A program made the translations under genes and the position numbers. DNA of 22,814 nt. Origin: Candidatus Thorarchaeota archaeon (GTDB lineage Archaea; Asgardarchaeota; Thorarchaeia; Thorarchaeales; Thorarchaeaceae). The stretch is from the NCBI GenBank assembly GCA_016840965.1, contig JAEORI010000125.1, positions 1 to 22,814 of the forward strand. The letters are read 5' to 3'. Below are positions 1 to 7,312 of this stretch, one piece after another (position 1 is the first letter of the stretch; the number at the start of each line of letters is the position of its first letter). Below the pieces are notes generated by a model, which was not told the DNA's origin, made no database searches, and saw only the letters and a list, made by a program, of their open reading frames with translations.

Positions 1-96
1 CACAGCATCAGAGAACATCTCTCTAAGAGTAACACCCTCAAGAGCACCAAATTTCGTCTGAGCTGCACTAACAATATTCGTGTTCTTTAGTGGCAA
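1..96 (-). CDS. Thiolase-family protein, N-terminal fragment (cut by window edge)
   Basis: Reading the minus strand from a TTG at 94-96 gives 32 codons running off the window edge. The segment NIVSAAQTKFGALEGVTLRE matches the usual N-terminus of archaeal thiolase/acetyl-CoA acetyltransferase (SCP2-type) proteins, where a short strand with the pattern (V/I)..(A/G)QTKFG opens the fold. The codon just upstream in frame is a stop, so TTG is the only usual start available. A GAGGTG Shine-Dalgarno site lies 10 bases before it. The active-site cysteine would be outside the window. Inference: acyl-CoA chemistry, shared with the acyl-CoA dehydrogenase at 710. The divergent spacer at 97-277 should hold promoters for this gene and for the gene at 278. 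Confidence 0.6.
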   Translation of the reverse strand, partial: MPLKNTNIVSAAQTKFGALEGVTLREMFSDAV

Positions 97-277
97 CTAA
101 CGATACCACCTCTTAATTTTACATGTTGTCACGAAAAAAACGAGTACAAAAATGTAGAGGCGTGAGAGCTTTTTCATTTTTTCAAGGGTTAAATTTAGAA
201 AAGAAAATTCGTCAGTTGTTTACGTGATTAGCTAACTTTTTGTTAATTCAATCCCTTCTGGAATTGGTGACTCCAAG

Positions 278-640
278 ATGATATTGCCATTTGTGTTCGG
301 GTATTTGATAGGTAGATTTGTTGGGAGAAAAAAACTAAACATTATCATCGGATTACTCGTAGGGGTGGCGCTAGGATTGAGTGCCACTTATACACTCATT
401 CCTCTGATGTACCCAATTTTCACTGGAGATGCTGGTTTAGTAGTAATTCCAGAACTCCGTTCTATCGGTATCATGATTCTCACCCCTGATTTTGTTGTCT
501 TTACTGAAACTGTATACATGTTCACACGTCCATATATCATTGATATCGTATTTGCATTGATTGGGGCTATCTCAGGTACAGTTGGCTCTTGGTATGGCTC
601 AAGTCATAGGCTTGAAAAAATTACCACTGCCTTTGACTAG
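278..640 (+). CDS. Small three-helix membrane protein, function unknown
   Basis: This 120-residue protein is not recognised. It has a hydrophobic N-terminus (about residues 2-16, ending in the basic RFVGRKK), a long hydrophobic stretch at about 20-48 and a third at about 84-107 ending in SSHRLEK, so two or three membrane helices are likely. A polar segment of about 30 residues separates the second and third. No catalytic motif is visible. The ATG is supported by GGTGA at 266-270, seven bases upstream. The stop is TAG. It lies divergent from the thiolase-like gene and 69 bases before the acyl-CoA dehydrogenase, but no functional link can be read from the sequence. Confidence 0.7.
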   Translation: MILPFVFGYLIGRFVGRKKLNIIIGLLVGVALGLSATYTLIPLMYPIFTGDAGLVVIPELRSIGIMILTPDFVVFTETVYMFTRPYIIDIVFALIGAISGTVGSWYGSSHRLEKITTAFD

Positions 641-709
641 TTTTGGATGAATATGATGTCCAGTCCGAAGACATAATAGGATGAAGCGATTCGCCTATGC
701 CGATTGACA

Positions 710-1912
710 ATGGACTTCGCACTATCTGAAAAAGAACAAAAGCTTTGGGAAAGAGCCAAAGCATTCACAGCAGAGCATATCACACCTCGTGCTCATGAAC
801 TTGAAAAAAAGGGCGAGTTCCCGAAGGATGTTGTCCAAAAAGCCTATGAAGCAGGTCTGATGAACCTTCACATACCAACTGAGGCGGGAGGTCCTGGGCT
901 TTCACTTCTTGCAGAAACATTAGTTTCCGAGGCGACTGGATACGGATGCGCAGGACTAGCGACAACGATAATGTGCAATAATTTAGCATTCACCCCCCTA
1001 GTCATAGGAGCAACAATTGAGCAGTTGCAGACCTATGTTGAACCACTGATTACAGGAAAAGAAGCTAAATTTGGCGCATTCTCTTTGACAGAGAGAAAAG
1101 CTGGTTCTGATGCAGCTGCTGTAGCCACTAGGGCTGTGCGAGATGGAGACGAGTACATAATCAATGGTATGAAGTGTTGGATTACGAATGCCCCAGTAGC
1201 CTCACTCTTCACTGTATTCGCATCAACCCAACCAGAGCTTAAACACAAGGGCCTCTCAGTCTTCATGGTTCCGAAGAGTAAGAACGTGAAGGTTGGCCAT
1301 ATTGAGAACAAGGTGGGTCAGCTTAATTCTATCCAGAGTGAAGTGATCTTTGAGGATGCTCGAGTACCCAAAGAGTGTCTTATAGGGAAAGAGGGCGATG
1401 GTTTCAAAATTGCGATGATGACTTTAGACAAGACAAGAGCAGGAATAGCTGCGATTGCAACAGGAGTGGCGCAACGTGCCGTGGACGAGGCGGCAAAGTT
1501 TGCTAATATTCGACATCAGTTTGGACAACCGATTGGTGCTTTCCAAGGTATTAGCTTCACACTTGCGGACATGGGAGCTAAGACAGCGGCTGCAAGATGG
1601 CAGACTCGTTATGCTGCTTGGTTGGCTGACCAAGGGCTGCCTAACTCAAAAGATTCTGCATTTGCCAAATTCTTCGCTTCTGACACTGCAATGCAAAATG
1701 CTATTGAATGTGTCCAGATTATGGGAGGCTATGGGTATGTAGAAGAATACCCTGCTGAGAAATTAATGCGAGACGCGAAGCTTCTCCAGATTTATGAGGG
1801 CACAAATCAGGTTCAGCGGCTTGTAGCTGGAAATGTAATCCTGAAAGAAAGCGTTAACCTTGATACAGGTTTCCGATTCAAGTATGATGGGCGCGATGCT
1901 CCCACAATGTAA
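710..1912 (+). CDS. Acyl-CoA dehydrogenase
   Basis: FAD-dependent alpha,beta-dehydrogenation of acyl-CoA thioesters, passing electrons to an electron-transfer flavoprotein. The 400-residue protein is the normal family length and holds the family signatures: LTERKAGSD (about residues 126-134), RHQFGQPIGAFQ (about 268-279) and the C-terminal IYEGTNQ, whose Glu363 is in the position of the medium-chain enzyme catalytic base. N-terminal helical, middle beta and C-terminal helical domains appear intact. The start is ambiguous: TTG at 704 and ATG at 710 are in frame, neither with a close Shine-Dalgarno site. ATG gives MDFALSEKEQ, typical of the family. Chain-length preference cannot be read. The divergent thiolase-like gene suggests fatty- or amino-acid acyl-CoA breakdown. 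Confidence 0.95.
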   Translation: MDFALSEKEQKLWERAKAFTAEHITPRAHELEKKGEFPKDVVQKAYEAGLMNLHIPTEAGGPGLSLLAETLVSEATGYGCAGLATTIMCNNLAFTPLVIGATIEQLQTYVEPLITGKEAKFGAFSLTERKAGSDAAAVATRAVRDGDEYIINGMKCWITNAPVASLFTVFASTQPELKHKGLSVFMVPKSKNVKVGHIENKVGQLNSIQSEVIFEDARVPKECLIGKEGDGFKIAMMTLDKTRAGIAAIATGVAQRAVDEAAKFANIRHQFGQPIGAFQGISFTLADMGAKTAAARWQTRYAAWLADQGLPNSKDSAFAKFFASDTAMQNAIECVQIMGGYGYVEEYPAEKLMRDAKLLQIYEGTNQVQRLVAGNVILKESVNLDTGFRFKYDGRDAPTM

Positions 1913-1919
1913 GACTTAG

Positions 1920-1943
1920 AGACCGTGTAGCCCTACACGGTCT
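1920..1943 (+). terminator. Hairpin terminator after acyl-CoA dehydrogenase
   Basis: GACCGTGTA and TACACGGTC form a perfect 9-bp stem around a GCCC loop, with a further A-T pair outside. The stem is followed by the pyrimidine-rich TTCTTTTCTCT. It begins 8 bases after the dehydrogenase stop codon and 31 bases before the next start, which fits transcription termination or a 3'-end RNA structure. Confidence 0.7.
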
Positions 1944-1973
1944 TCTTTTCTCTATTATTTTCAAAACAAATCT

Positions 1974-2783
1974 ATGGTTACTTACTTAAGAGAGATTTAC
2001 TCCGACCAAGTCATCACTGACTGGAGATTCACACTCTTGGACGAGAACGAAACGTTATGGACAATCAAGAATCGTCGAGCAATAAGAGACTATGACACAG
2101 ACAAAGACGTTCCTGATGAGCTAATATACAAAGTTCTTGAAGCTGGAGGATATGCACCAAGCGCAGAGAATCAGCAACCTTGGCGCGTCATTGTTATTCG
2201 TGACAAAAAAATTCAGGAGTTTATAGGTCAGATTGCTGTTAACCGAACAATCGAGCTATTCGGAAGAGCCACACCTCGCGAAGAGCTTGAGCGGCGACTT
2301 AGCTATATTGAGTCTAAAGCAAGTCTGGAACGGACAATTGATATTTTGATTAGTGGCGAGCGGTTCGAATATATCAAAGGAAAATCAGAAACCAATGGAG
2401 CACCAGTTCTTCTTGTATTGGCTATTGATCAGACGCATGTTGGTAATTCACAGGCAACCCTTCGTGGAACAGGAGGAGTTTATGGGTGGTCATCGCCAAG
2501 ACACGCAGTCATTGCTGGATCTATGATGATGCAAAACATGGCTTTGGCAGCAACAGCTCTTGGTCTTGGTAGTTGTGTATCTTCTGTTCAGCTAGACCAT
2601 TTTGATGATGTAGGTGCAATCTCAAAGAAACTGGGAATTCCCTTCCCACATTGGGTTCCAATCCTATGTCTAACATTAGGTTATGCAAAATATGAAAGAA
2701 CGCTTGGACCACCAAGACAGGCGCCTGTGGAAATTGCCTTTTTGAACAAATGGGGTACTGCTTTCAAGGAGGGCAAGAAATGA
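1974..2783 (+). CDS. Nitroreductase-family FMN oxidoreductase
   Basis: The 269-residue protein has the nitroreductase fold signatures: NRRAIRDYDT near residues 33-42 (FMN phosphate-binding Arg cluster) and APSAENQQPWRV near 61-72. A central MMMQNMALAATALGLGSCV helix follows, typical of family members that pack FMN at a dimer interface. The segment between residues about 85 and 150 is longer than in minimal family members, probably a lid over the active site. The substrate is unknown; the family includes nitroreductases, dehydrogenases and dehalogenases. No Shine-Dalgarno site precedes the ATG. The stop overlaps the next start (ATGA at 2780-2783), implying co-translation with the small Cys-containing protein. 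Confidence 0.88.
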   Translation: MVTYLREIYSDQVITDWRFTLLDENETLWTIKNRRAIRDYDTDKDVPDELIYKVLEAGGYAPSAENQQPWRVIVIRDKKIQEFIGQIAVNRTIELFGRATPREELERRLSYIESKASLERTIDILISGERFEYIKGKSETNGAPVLLVLAIDQTHVGNSQATLRGTGGVYGWSSPRHAVIAGSMMMQNMALAATALGLGSCVSSVQLDHFDDVGAISKKLGIPFPHWVPILCLTLGYAKYERTLGPPRQAPVEIAFLNKWGTAFKEGKK

Positions 2784-3328
2784 GTGAACTAGAACTTCTC
2801 AGAACTAGCTTTGTAGCATTCTTAGACGGTTTATGGTGGGGGCTTCGTGATAATACAGGACCTCTTTCCATGTATGAAGGGTACAGTAGAGGATTCAAAC
2901 AAATTGGATTAGAGACTGCAAAGAAAGATAATGGCAAGGGACCAAATACAGCCGCTGAAATTGCAGGAAGACTCTTTGATGCGATGGGACTTGACGCTGA
3001 AGTCGAAAATAAAAAAATCACTGTGAAGTCATGTCCAGTATGGAACAGAATTCTTGAGAGAGGTCTTGAATACGCATTTCATGTTGAAGAGATCTGCTGG
3101 ATTCCAATGCTGGAAGGCATTGGAGAGAGAGTCGGTGCAAAGCCGGTTATGGAGTCAGACCTCAGACTTATTCATATCGAGCACTCAAAGATCGAGCATA
3201 AGAAGAGTAAGGCAAAGCGAGCTCTCGAAAAAGGACAGCTATCAAAGAAAGAATACGAAAACCAAATAGTTATGCTTCAGAAAAGCATGGACAGCTTGCC
3301 TAAATTCAGCGTGTACAGATTTGATTGA
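2780..3328 (+). CDS. Hypothetical protein with conserved-looking CPxW and Cys motifs (V4R-like guess)
   Basis: The 182-residue protein has no confident family assignment. The ATG at 2780 is chosen over an upstream ATG at 2750 because AGGAGGGC lies just before it and it overlaps the previous stop by four bases. An alpha/beta region reaches residue about 85, with SCPVWNRILERG and then VEEICWIPMLEGIG. The rest is basic and helical, probably a coiled coil (KIEHKKSKAKRALEKGQLSK). The pattern of a CP-x-W motif followed by a Cys/Trp segment recalls V4R-type hydrocarbon-binding and related small-molecule domains, but this is only a resemblance. Tight linkage to the nitroreductase and the DRE-TIM synthase suggests a ligand-binding or accessory role in one pathway. 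Confidence 0.75.
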   Translation: MSELELLRTSFVAFLDGLWWGLRDNTGPLSMYEGYSRGFKQIGLETAKKDNGKGPNTAAEIAGRLFDAMGLDAEVENKKITVKSCPVWNRILERGLEYAFHVEEICWIPMLEGIGERVGAKPVMESDLRLIHIEHSKIEHKKSKAKRALEKGQLSKKEYENQIVMLQKSMDSLPKFSVYRFD

Positions 3329-3365
3329 GACAAAAGATGATTCAAAAAAAGGTGGGCAGGAACAA

Positions 3366-4631
3366 ATGGAGAATCTTGAAAAAGCTGGACTTGCCGTCAA
3401 TTACAACAAGATTCCAGGAACCAAACCAAATACACTTCCCAAACGAGTTCATATCTGGGACGAAACTCTTCGCGATGGAGAACAAACACCTGGTGTAGCA
3501 CTTACTATCGATGAGAAGATAGAGATAGCCAAGAAACTCGATGATGTTGGAGCTGCAATAGTTGCAGTTGGTTTTCCTGCTGTAAGTAGAGATGAGAAAA
3601 AAGCTGTTGCAGCTATTGCAAAGGAAGGACTGAGAAATGCATCCGTCGCAGCACCTGCAAGAGCTGTGATTTCTGATGTCCAGGCATGTGTCGAAGCAGA
3701 AGTAAAAGAGGTTCCAATTTTCATTGCCACATCTGACTTTAGACTAAAATATCAACTGAGAATGACTCGAGAAGAGATGCTTGAACGTCTTACTGAATGC
3801 ATACAATATGGAAAAGACCATGGTCTCATTATTGACTATATAGCAGAAGACACAACACGTAGCAACATGGAATTTCTGTGTGAGGCATACAGAACAGCGA
3901 TTGATGCAGGGGCGGACAAAATCTGTATTGCAGATACTGTAGGATTTGTGCGACCGGAGGTCATGAGGTACATTACGAGAGAAATCAAAGCACGACTCTG
4001 GACAAAATCAAAATACAAAGTGCCTCTAGCAGTGCATTGTCATGATGACTTTGGGCTGGCAACAGCAAATACGTTGGCGGCTGTTGAAGAAGGAGTAACA
4101 TACCCTCAAGTTTGTGTTAATGCCTATGGGGAACGAGCAGGGAATGCAGCATTTGAAGAGATTGTCATGACTCTTGAGGAGCTCTATGGAATTGATACCG
4201 GAATTGAAACTGAGAAGCTCTATGGACTCTCCAAACTTGTAGAACGCTATTTTGTCGTACCTTTGCCACTCCATAAGGCAATCAGCGGTGACAATGCATT
4301 CACTCACTCTAGCGGAATTCACTCACATGGTCAACTCACGCATTCAATGACCTATGAGCCAATTAGTCCAACTCGAGTAGGAAGACGTCGAGAGTTCCAT
4401 CTGGGAAAATTCGTTGGACGGCACTTTGTTGAATATCTACTGAAAATGGGTGGCGTTAAAGCCACACCTGAGCAAGCCCGCGAGATAACAGAACGCGTGA
4501 AGCGTACTCATGAGGAGCAAAAGAAAACTCAGTCTAAAGTTGCCTTTGACAAGATAAAGGGAGAACTGAAAGACCTAAGAACTGGTGTTTCTGAACGTGA
4601 GTTCTGGGCTATCGTATTTGACGTAGTCTAA
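3366..4631 (+). CDS. DRE-TIM acyltransferase of the isopropylmalate/homocitrate/citramalate synthase family
   Basis: This family condenses acetyl-CoA with a 2-oxo acid in a metal-dependent aldol reaction. From ATG 3366 (GGTGGG nine bases upstream) the protein has 421 residues. It shows WDETLRDGEQTPGV (31-44), holding the Arg-Asp pair, then HCHDDFGLATAN with metal ligands at H224 and H226, GERAGN (255-260), and a later HSSGIHSHG followed by VGRRREFHLGK, as in homocitrate and isopropylmalate synthases. The C-terminal helical subdomain is present, but the about 120-residue LeuA-type regulatory domain is missing, as in homocitrate and citramalate synthases. The 2-oxo acid substrate cannot be decided. 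An upstream in-frame ATG at 3321 overlaps the previous gene and is less likely. Confidence 0.9.
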   Translation: MENLEKAGLAVNYNKIPGTKPNTLPKRVHIWDETLRDGEQTPGVALTIDEKIEIAKKLDDVGAAIVAVGFPAVSRDEKKAVAAIAKEGLRNASVAAPARAVISDVQACVEAEVKEVPIFIATSDFRLKYQLRMTREEMLERLTECIQYGKDHGLIIDYIAEDTTRSNMEFLCEAYRTAIDAGADKICIADTVGFVRPEVMRYITREIKARLWTKSKYKVPLAVHCHDDFGLATANTLAAVEEGVTYPQVCVNAYGERAGNAAFEEIVMTLEELYGIDTGIETEKLYGLSKLVERYFVVPLPLHKAISGDNAFTHSSGIHSHGQLTHSMTYEPISPTRVGRRREFHLGKFVGRHFVEYLLKMGGVKATPEQAREITERVKRTHEEQKKTQSKVAFDKIKGELKDLRTGVSEREFWAIVFDVV

Positions 4632-4645
4632 GCTTTACTGTTTAG

Positions 4646-4662
4646 CGATTTAAAAAAATACC
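4646..4662 (+). promoter_or_regulatory. TATA-type promoter for the gamma-carbonic anhydrase gene
   Basis: CGATTTAAAAAAATACC is an A/T-rich element resembling an archaeal TATA box. It lies in the 80-base spacer after the synthase stop. A start site about 25 bases downstream would leave a leader of roughly 40 bases before ATG 4721. Inferred from sequence only. Confidence 0.45.
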
Positions 4663-4720
4663 AAACCGGTAAGATTAACCAACCAGCATATGTTGGAATT
4701 CTAAACAAGATGTGAGTATC

Positions 4721-5254
4721 ATGACCATCTACGCGTTCGGAGATAAGAAACCGAAGATTGCATCCACAGCATATGTTCATCCTCAAGCATCAGTCATTGG
4801 GGATGTTATAATAGGGGAACATGTGTTTGTTGCACCAATGGCTTCAATTAGAGGAGACCGTGGTAGAATCGAGATTGGTGACGAAACCAATGTACAGGAC
4901 GGTGCCATAATCCATTCAGATCCAAGTTTCGTGACTAGAATAGGACGCCGGGTGAACATTGGTCACAATGCAACAATCCATGCTGAATGCATCGAGAATA
5001 GTGCTGCCATTGGTATGGGCGCAGTCCTAATGCTTGGCAGTAAGGTGGCAGAGGGTGCAATGATCGCTAACTCAGCTCTTCTTCATAATAAGACCAAGAC
5101 CGAGCCAAACAAAATCTATGCGGGAGTCCCTGCAAAGTATATGCGAAACCTAGACCCAACCAGTGATGCTAGACGGGCAATTGATGAATATCTGGACTCA
5201 TATGTCCTTAGTGCAAAACTGTACAAAAAAGAACTTAGAATGATAGATGATTAA
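4721..5254 (+). CDS. Gamma-class carbonic anhydrase / CamH-like hexapeptide protein
   Basis: A left-handed beta-helix protein of 177 residues built from hexapeptide repeats. It carries all the residues that define gamma-carbonic anhydrases: RGD with R44 and D46, NVQD with Q59, and the metal ligands H65, H82 and H87 (IIHSDP and GHNATIH), equivalent to Cam Arg59, Asp61, Gln75, His81, His117 and His122. It lacks the acidic proton-shuttle loop of Methanosarcina Cam, so it belongs with the CamH/YrdA-like subgroup. A C-terminal helix (about residues 145-175) caps the trimer in this family. A GTG at 4712 is an alternative start; ATG 4721 gives a typical MTIYAFGDKKP N-terminus. Activity in this subgroup is variable. 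Confidence 0.9.
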   Translation: MTIYAFGDKKPKIASTAYVHPQASVIGDVIIGEHVFVAPMASIRGDRGRIEIGDETNVQDGAIIHSDPSFVTRIGRRVNIGHNATIHAECIENSAAIGMGAVLMLGSKVAEGAMIANSALLHNKTKTEPNKIYAGVPAKYMRNLDPTSDARRAIDEYLDSYVLSAKLYKKELRMIDD

Positions 5255-5304
5255 AAGGATGATAGACCCATAAGTTTTTGTATTCTGTTAACTATTGTTA
5301 ATAT

Positions 5305-5580
5305 ATGAGTGAAACAATACATGGCAGGATTATTTCTTCCAGTCTTGCGGAATTTTCGAAGAAGAAGATTATCTATGGATATCTTGGCATTGAACTACTG
5401 GATGGGAAACATATCAGGGTAAAAGTTGATTCCTACACTTGGTTTGAAACTCTAAAGATTGGTGAGAAAGTAGTAGTTGAAATTCAACCTCTCGCTAATA
5501 GTCACATTCTATTAGCAAGAAAAATTCAATTGATGGAGACCCTAAAAACCGAACCAGAAGAAGCAAGTGCTACAGCGTAA
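5305..5580 (+). CDS. Small beta-rich protein, paralogue 1 of a tandem pair
   Basis: The 91-residue protein is not recognised. Alternating hydrophobic/polar stretches such as KHIRVKVDSYTWFETLKIGE and KVVVEIQPLANSHILLARKI predict a compact beta-barrel, OB- or SH3-like. A Glu-rich tail (TEPEEASATA) ends it. It aligns along nearly its whole length with the downstream protein at 5662: YGYLGIE with YGFISIE, HIRVKVDSYTWFETLKIGE with RFKIKVGAYTKYDTLDIGR, and EIQPLANSHILLARKIQLME with VAEPLGNKGIMAAKSVLLAD. No Shine-Dalgarno site precedes the ATG, so the mRNA may be leaderless. Function is unknown; nucleic-acid or carrier binding would be a guess from the predicted fold only. Confidence 0.75.
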   Translation: MSETIHGRIISSSLAEFSKKKIIYGYLGIELLDGKHIRVKVDSYTWFETLKIGEKVVVEIQPLANSHILLARKIQLMETLKTEPEEASATA

Positions 5581-5661
5581 GAACAACTTGATGGGAAGAA
5601 ACTTGCTCTGATAGGTGATATTATAGGCAATTTGAGAAAGCGTGCCGCTTGGAGAACCACA

Positions 5662-5892
5662 ATGGAAACGATAATAACTGGCGCAATTACAGCAACAGAT
5701 TTGGGTAATATCGGACAAAAATACTATGGATTCATTAGTATTGAAACTGAAGAGCGTGAACGTTTCAAGATTAAGGTTGGAGCTTATACAAAATACGACA
5801 CCTTGGATATTGGTAGAAGAGTTCACATTGTTGCAGAACCTCTTGGTAATAAAGGAATTATGGCAGCAAAATCAGTACTTCTTGCTGATTAA
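5662..5892 (+). CDS. Small beta-rich protein, paralogue 2 of a tandem pair
   Basis: The 76-residue protein (METIITGAITATDLGN...) is a diverged copy of the protein at 5305, with the same strand pattern but without its acidic tail. Its start is set by GGAG at 5651-5654, seven bases before ATG 5662; an upstream in-frame start at 5632 would add ten basic residues absent from the paralogue. The 81-base gap between the copies has no separate TATA box that I can see, so they may be co-transcribed. The pair could form a homo- or heteromer. No catalytic residues stand out. Confidence 0.75.
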   Translation: METIITGAITATDLGNIGQKYYGFISIETEERERFKIKVGAYTKYDTLDIGRRVHIVAEPLGNKGIMAAKSVLLAD

Positions 5893-5914
5893 ATGAAAGA
5901 ACTTTTGGGACATC

Positions 5915-6000
5915 TCATCAGCGATTCTTGATGATTCAATCATCTAATATACACGCTATACTTTTAGCGCGAAACTTACTATCATCAGCATGTTGATGAT
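5915..6000 (+). promoter_or_regulatory. Promoter with two TCATCA/TGATGA palindromes before the zinc-ribbon gene
   Basis: Two inverted repeats share the same arms: TCATCA-N8-TGATGA at 5915-5934 and ATCATCA-N6-TGATGAT at 5981-6000. Between them lies an A/T-rich TATA candidate (GCTATACTTTTAG, about 5955-5967). A start site predicted about 25 bases downstream falls inside the second palindrome, which would suit repressor binding. The first palindrome could instead be a 3'-end hairpin of the preceding gene. Confidence 0.4.
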
Positions 6001-6014
6001 GTGAGGATGGGTCT

Positions 6015-6395
6015 ATGCCAAGGCTTCCATTGAAATATTATTGCTATGTATGTGGTCATTCAAATGACTTAGAATTGGATATTCCTCTCGCCCCAGCGAT
6101 TGAACGAAACGAGATAAAATGCGTCAGTTGTGGCGACGTGACACATCTACTACTCACTGCATGTCCAAAATGCGAGAAATCATTCAGATACTTCCTCTCA
6201 GATCTAGATTTTCCATCGGAAATCGCGACTCTATCTAATGCTTATGTTAAGCTTATTGATGGTGTGCGAATGAGTCTGAAAGACCACATCAAGGAGTTTA
6301 ATGTGCCAGTTCCAAAGCGGTGGTCTGTTAAACTGAACTGTGAGTGCGGAGAAGAATATACCGCGGAGATTTCACTCCCGCAATTATCCAGCTGA
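6015..6395 (+). CDS. Zinc-ribbon protein, function unknown
   Basis: The 126-residue protein is organised around four cysteine pairs: C10/C13 (CYVCGH), C36/C39 (CVSCGD), C50/C53 (CPKCEK) and C109/C111 (CECGEE). The first three are CxxC knuckles, so at least one zinc ribbon and perhaps a second site including the terminal CxC pair are likely. A helical region at about residues 62-95 separates the clusters. GAGG at 6003-6006 lies eight bases before the ATG. The stop codon is 15 bases from the end of the convergent OsmC gene. A nucleic-acid-binding or protein-assembly role is common for such ribbons, but nothing here specifies it. Confidence 0.8.
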   Translation: MPRLPLKYYCYVCGHSNDLELDIPLAPAIERNEIKCVSCGDVTHLLLTACPKCEKSFRYFLSDLDFPSEIATLSNAYVKLIDGVRMSLKDHIKEFNVPVPKRWSVKLNCECGEEYTAEISLPQLSS

Positions 6396-6410
6396 TATTC
6401 ACCCGCATAG

Positions 6411-6863
6411 CTAATTTTGCTCAACAACTATGTCATATTCCAATTGGATAGGACATTTCATTGAGTTTGCAACAAGACAATACTGATGTGCTCGCTCAGC
6501 AGCTTTTGTCATCCTCTCTCGGTCTTTCTCAGTTTCAACAGTAATTTTGGCATTTATCGTAATCTTGTCAAACTCCCACCCAAATTCTCCTTTCCGAAGA
6601 GTGCCTGACGCAGACAGACGAAAATCTCTAAATTCGGCATGGAAACGGTTTGCAGCACTAGACAATGAAACACCATAACAAGACAAAGCCGAAGCCACAA
6701 AGAGATCCTCTGGAGACAAAACCTCCTTTGGACTTTCAGACCAAAAATCTGGTGGCATCGCTACTTGAAAAACTGGCTTATCCTTAATTTCGATTGTGAC
6801 GATTTTATCTCTGACCCAATTGCTGGTCATATCATACTTATGCTCGTCTTGGCTATCTGACAT
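6411..6863 (-). CDS. OsmC/Ohr-family peroxiredoxin-like protein
   Basis: OsmC-family proteins reduce organic hydroperoxides with two cysteines on a swapped dimer. From ATG 6863 the protein has 150 residues, the usual size. It contains SPEDLFVASALSCYG with the first Cys at 62 and HQYCLVANSMKCPI with the second at 129, a spacing close to E. coli OsmC, plus an extra Cys at 137. A conserved Glu (SPED) precedes the first Cys helix. An in-frame ATG at 6926 would add 21 residues (MGKMGNSSNK...) unlike the family N-terminus, so the internal start is preferred, though neither has a strong Shine-Dalgarno site. It is transcribed toward the zinc-ribbon gene. Confidence 0.85.
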   Translation of the reverse strand: MSDSQDEHKYDMTSNWVRDKIVTIEIKDKPVFQVAMPPDFWSESPKEVLSPEDLFVASALSCYGVSLSSAANRFHAEFRDFRLSASGTLRKGEFGWEFDKITINAKITVETEKDRERMTKAAERAHQYCLVANSMKCPIQLEYDIVVEQN

Positions 6864-6944
6864 GTTCTTTCCCCAAATGGGTAGACTGAATAGACTTTTG
6901 TTAGAGGAATTACCCATTTTTCCCATTTTGAGCGTTGGATGGTG

Positions 6945-7072
6945 AGGCTTATTAGGAACCTCGTCCTAAGCAAGGATGGTGGACAGGCGGCTGATAGGGC
7001 AACATTTTCTGTAACATGCCCTCATAACTCCCCCCCCTCCTACCATTTGCCCCATCGGCGCTGGCCACCAAC
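6945..7072. ncRNA. Candidate structured RNA in a 386-base gene-free spacer
   Basis: The spacer 6927-7312 has no convincing gene. Its first third is clearly GC-richer than its AT-rich surroundings and can fold: TTAGGA/TCCTAA (6952-6957 with 6964-6969), GGGCA/TGCCC (6997-7001 with 7017-7021), and an alternative long-range pairing of TGGTGG, CAG, GAT and GGG (6977-6999) with CCC, ATC, CTG and CCACCA (7051-7070). A run of eight C lies at 7030-7037. The strand is undetermined: it could be a leader of the minus-strand OsmC gene or an independent RNA. I could not match it to SRP RNA, RNase P RNA or a known riboswitch. The remainder, 7073-7312, is AT-rich and shows nothing beyond the Shine-Dalgarno site GGTGG at 7301-7305. 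Confidence 0.3.
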
Positions 7073-7312
7073 TTTTGAAATTATGAAGAAAGGATTGAGA
7101 ATATAATAGTTTGATTTAGCTATTAGTAAATATCTCGAATCAATAATATTTTTCATAAATTCAAATGCATTCTGATTTTTTGAATTATTACATGCTAAGA
7201 ACCCTAAATACACATACTGTGACTATAACAATGATTGGAAAGCTGTACTTAGGCTAATCCATGCATGCTGCGTATTATCGAGCATGTTGAAAATCCTAAA
7301 GGTGGATAAAGG

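Noticed and set aside
2340..2360. tRNA T-loop-like GGTTCGAAT
   Set aside because: It lies inside the nitroreductase coding frame and has no flanking cloverleaf or acceptor stem.
2750..2779. Upstream ATG 2750 for the small Cys protein
   Set aside because: It would lie deep in the nitroreductase gene without a Shine-Dalgarno site; ATG 2780 has AGGAGGGC and an ATGA overlap.
6411..6926. Longer OsmC protein starting at 6926
   Set aside because: The 21 extra residues are unlike the family N-terminus and no Shine-Dalgarno site supports that ATG; the start at 6863 gives the usual size and cysteine positions.
6945..7072. SRP RNA, RNase P RNA or fluoride-type riboswitch in the GC-rich block
   Set aside because: A CTGTAAC stretch and a CTGAT stretch looked suggestive, but the other conserved elements of these RNAs are absent.
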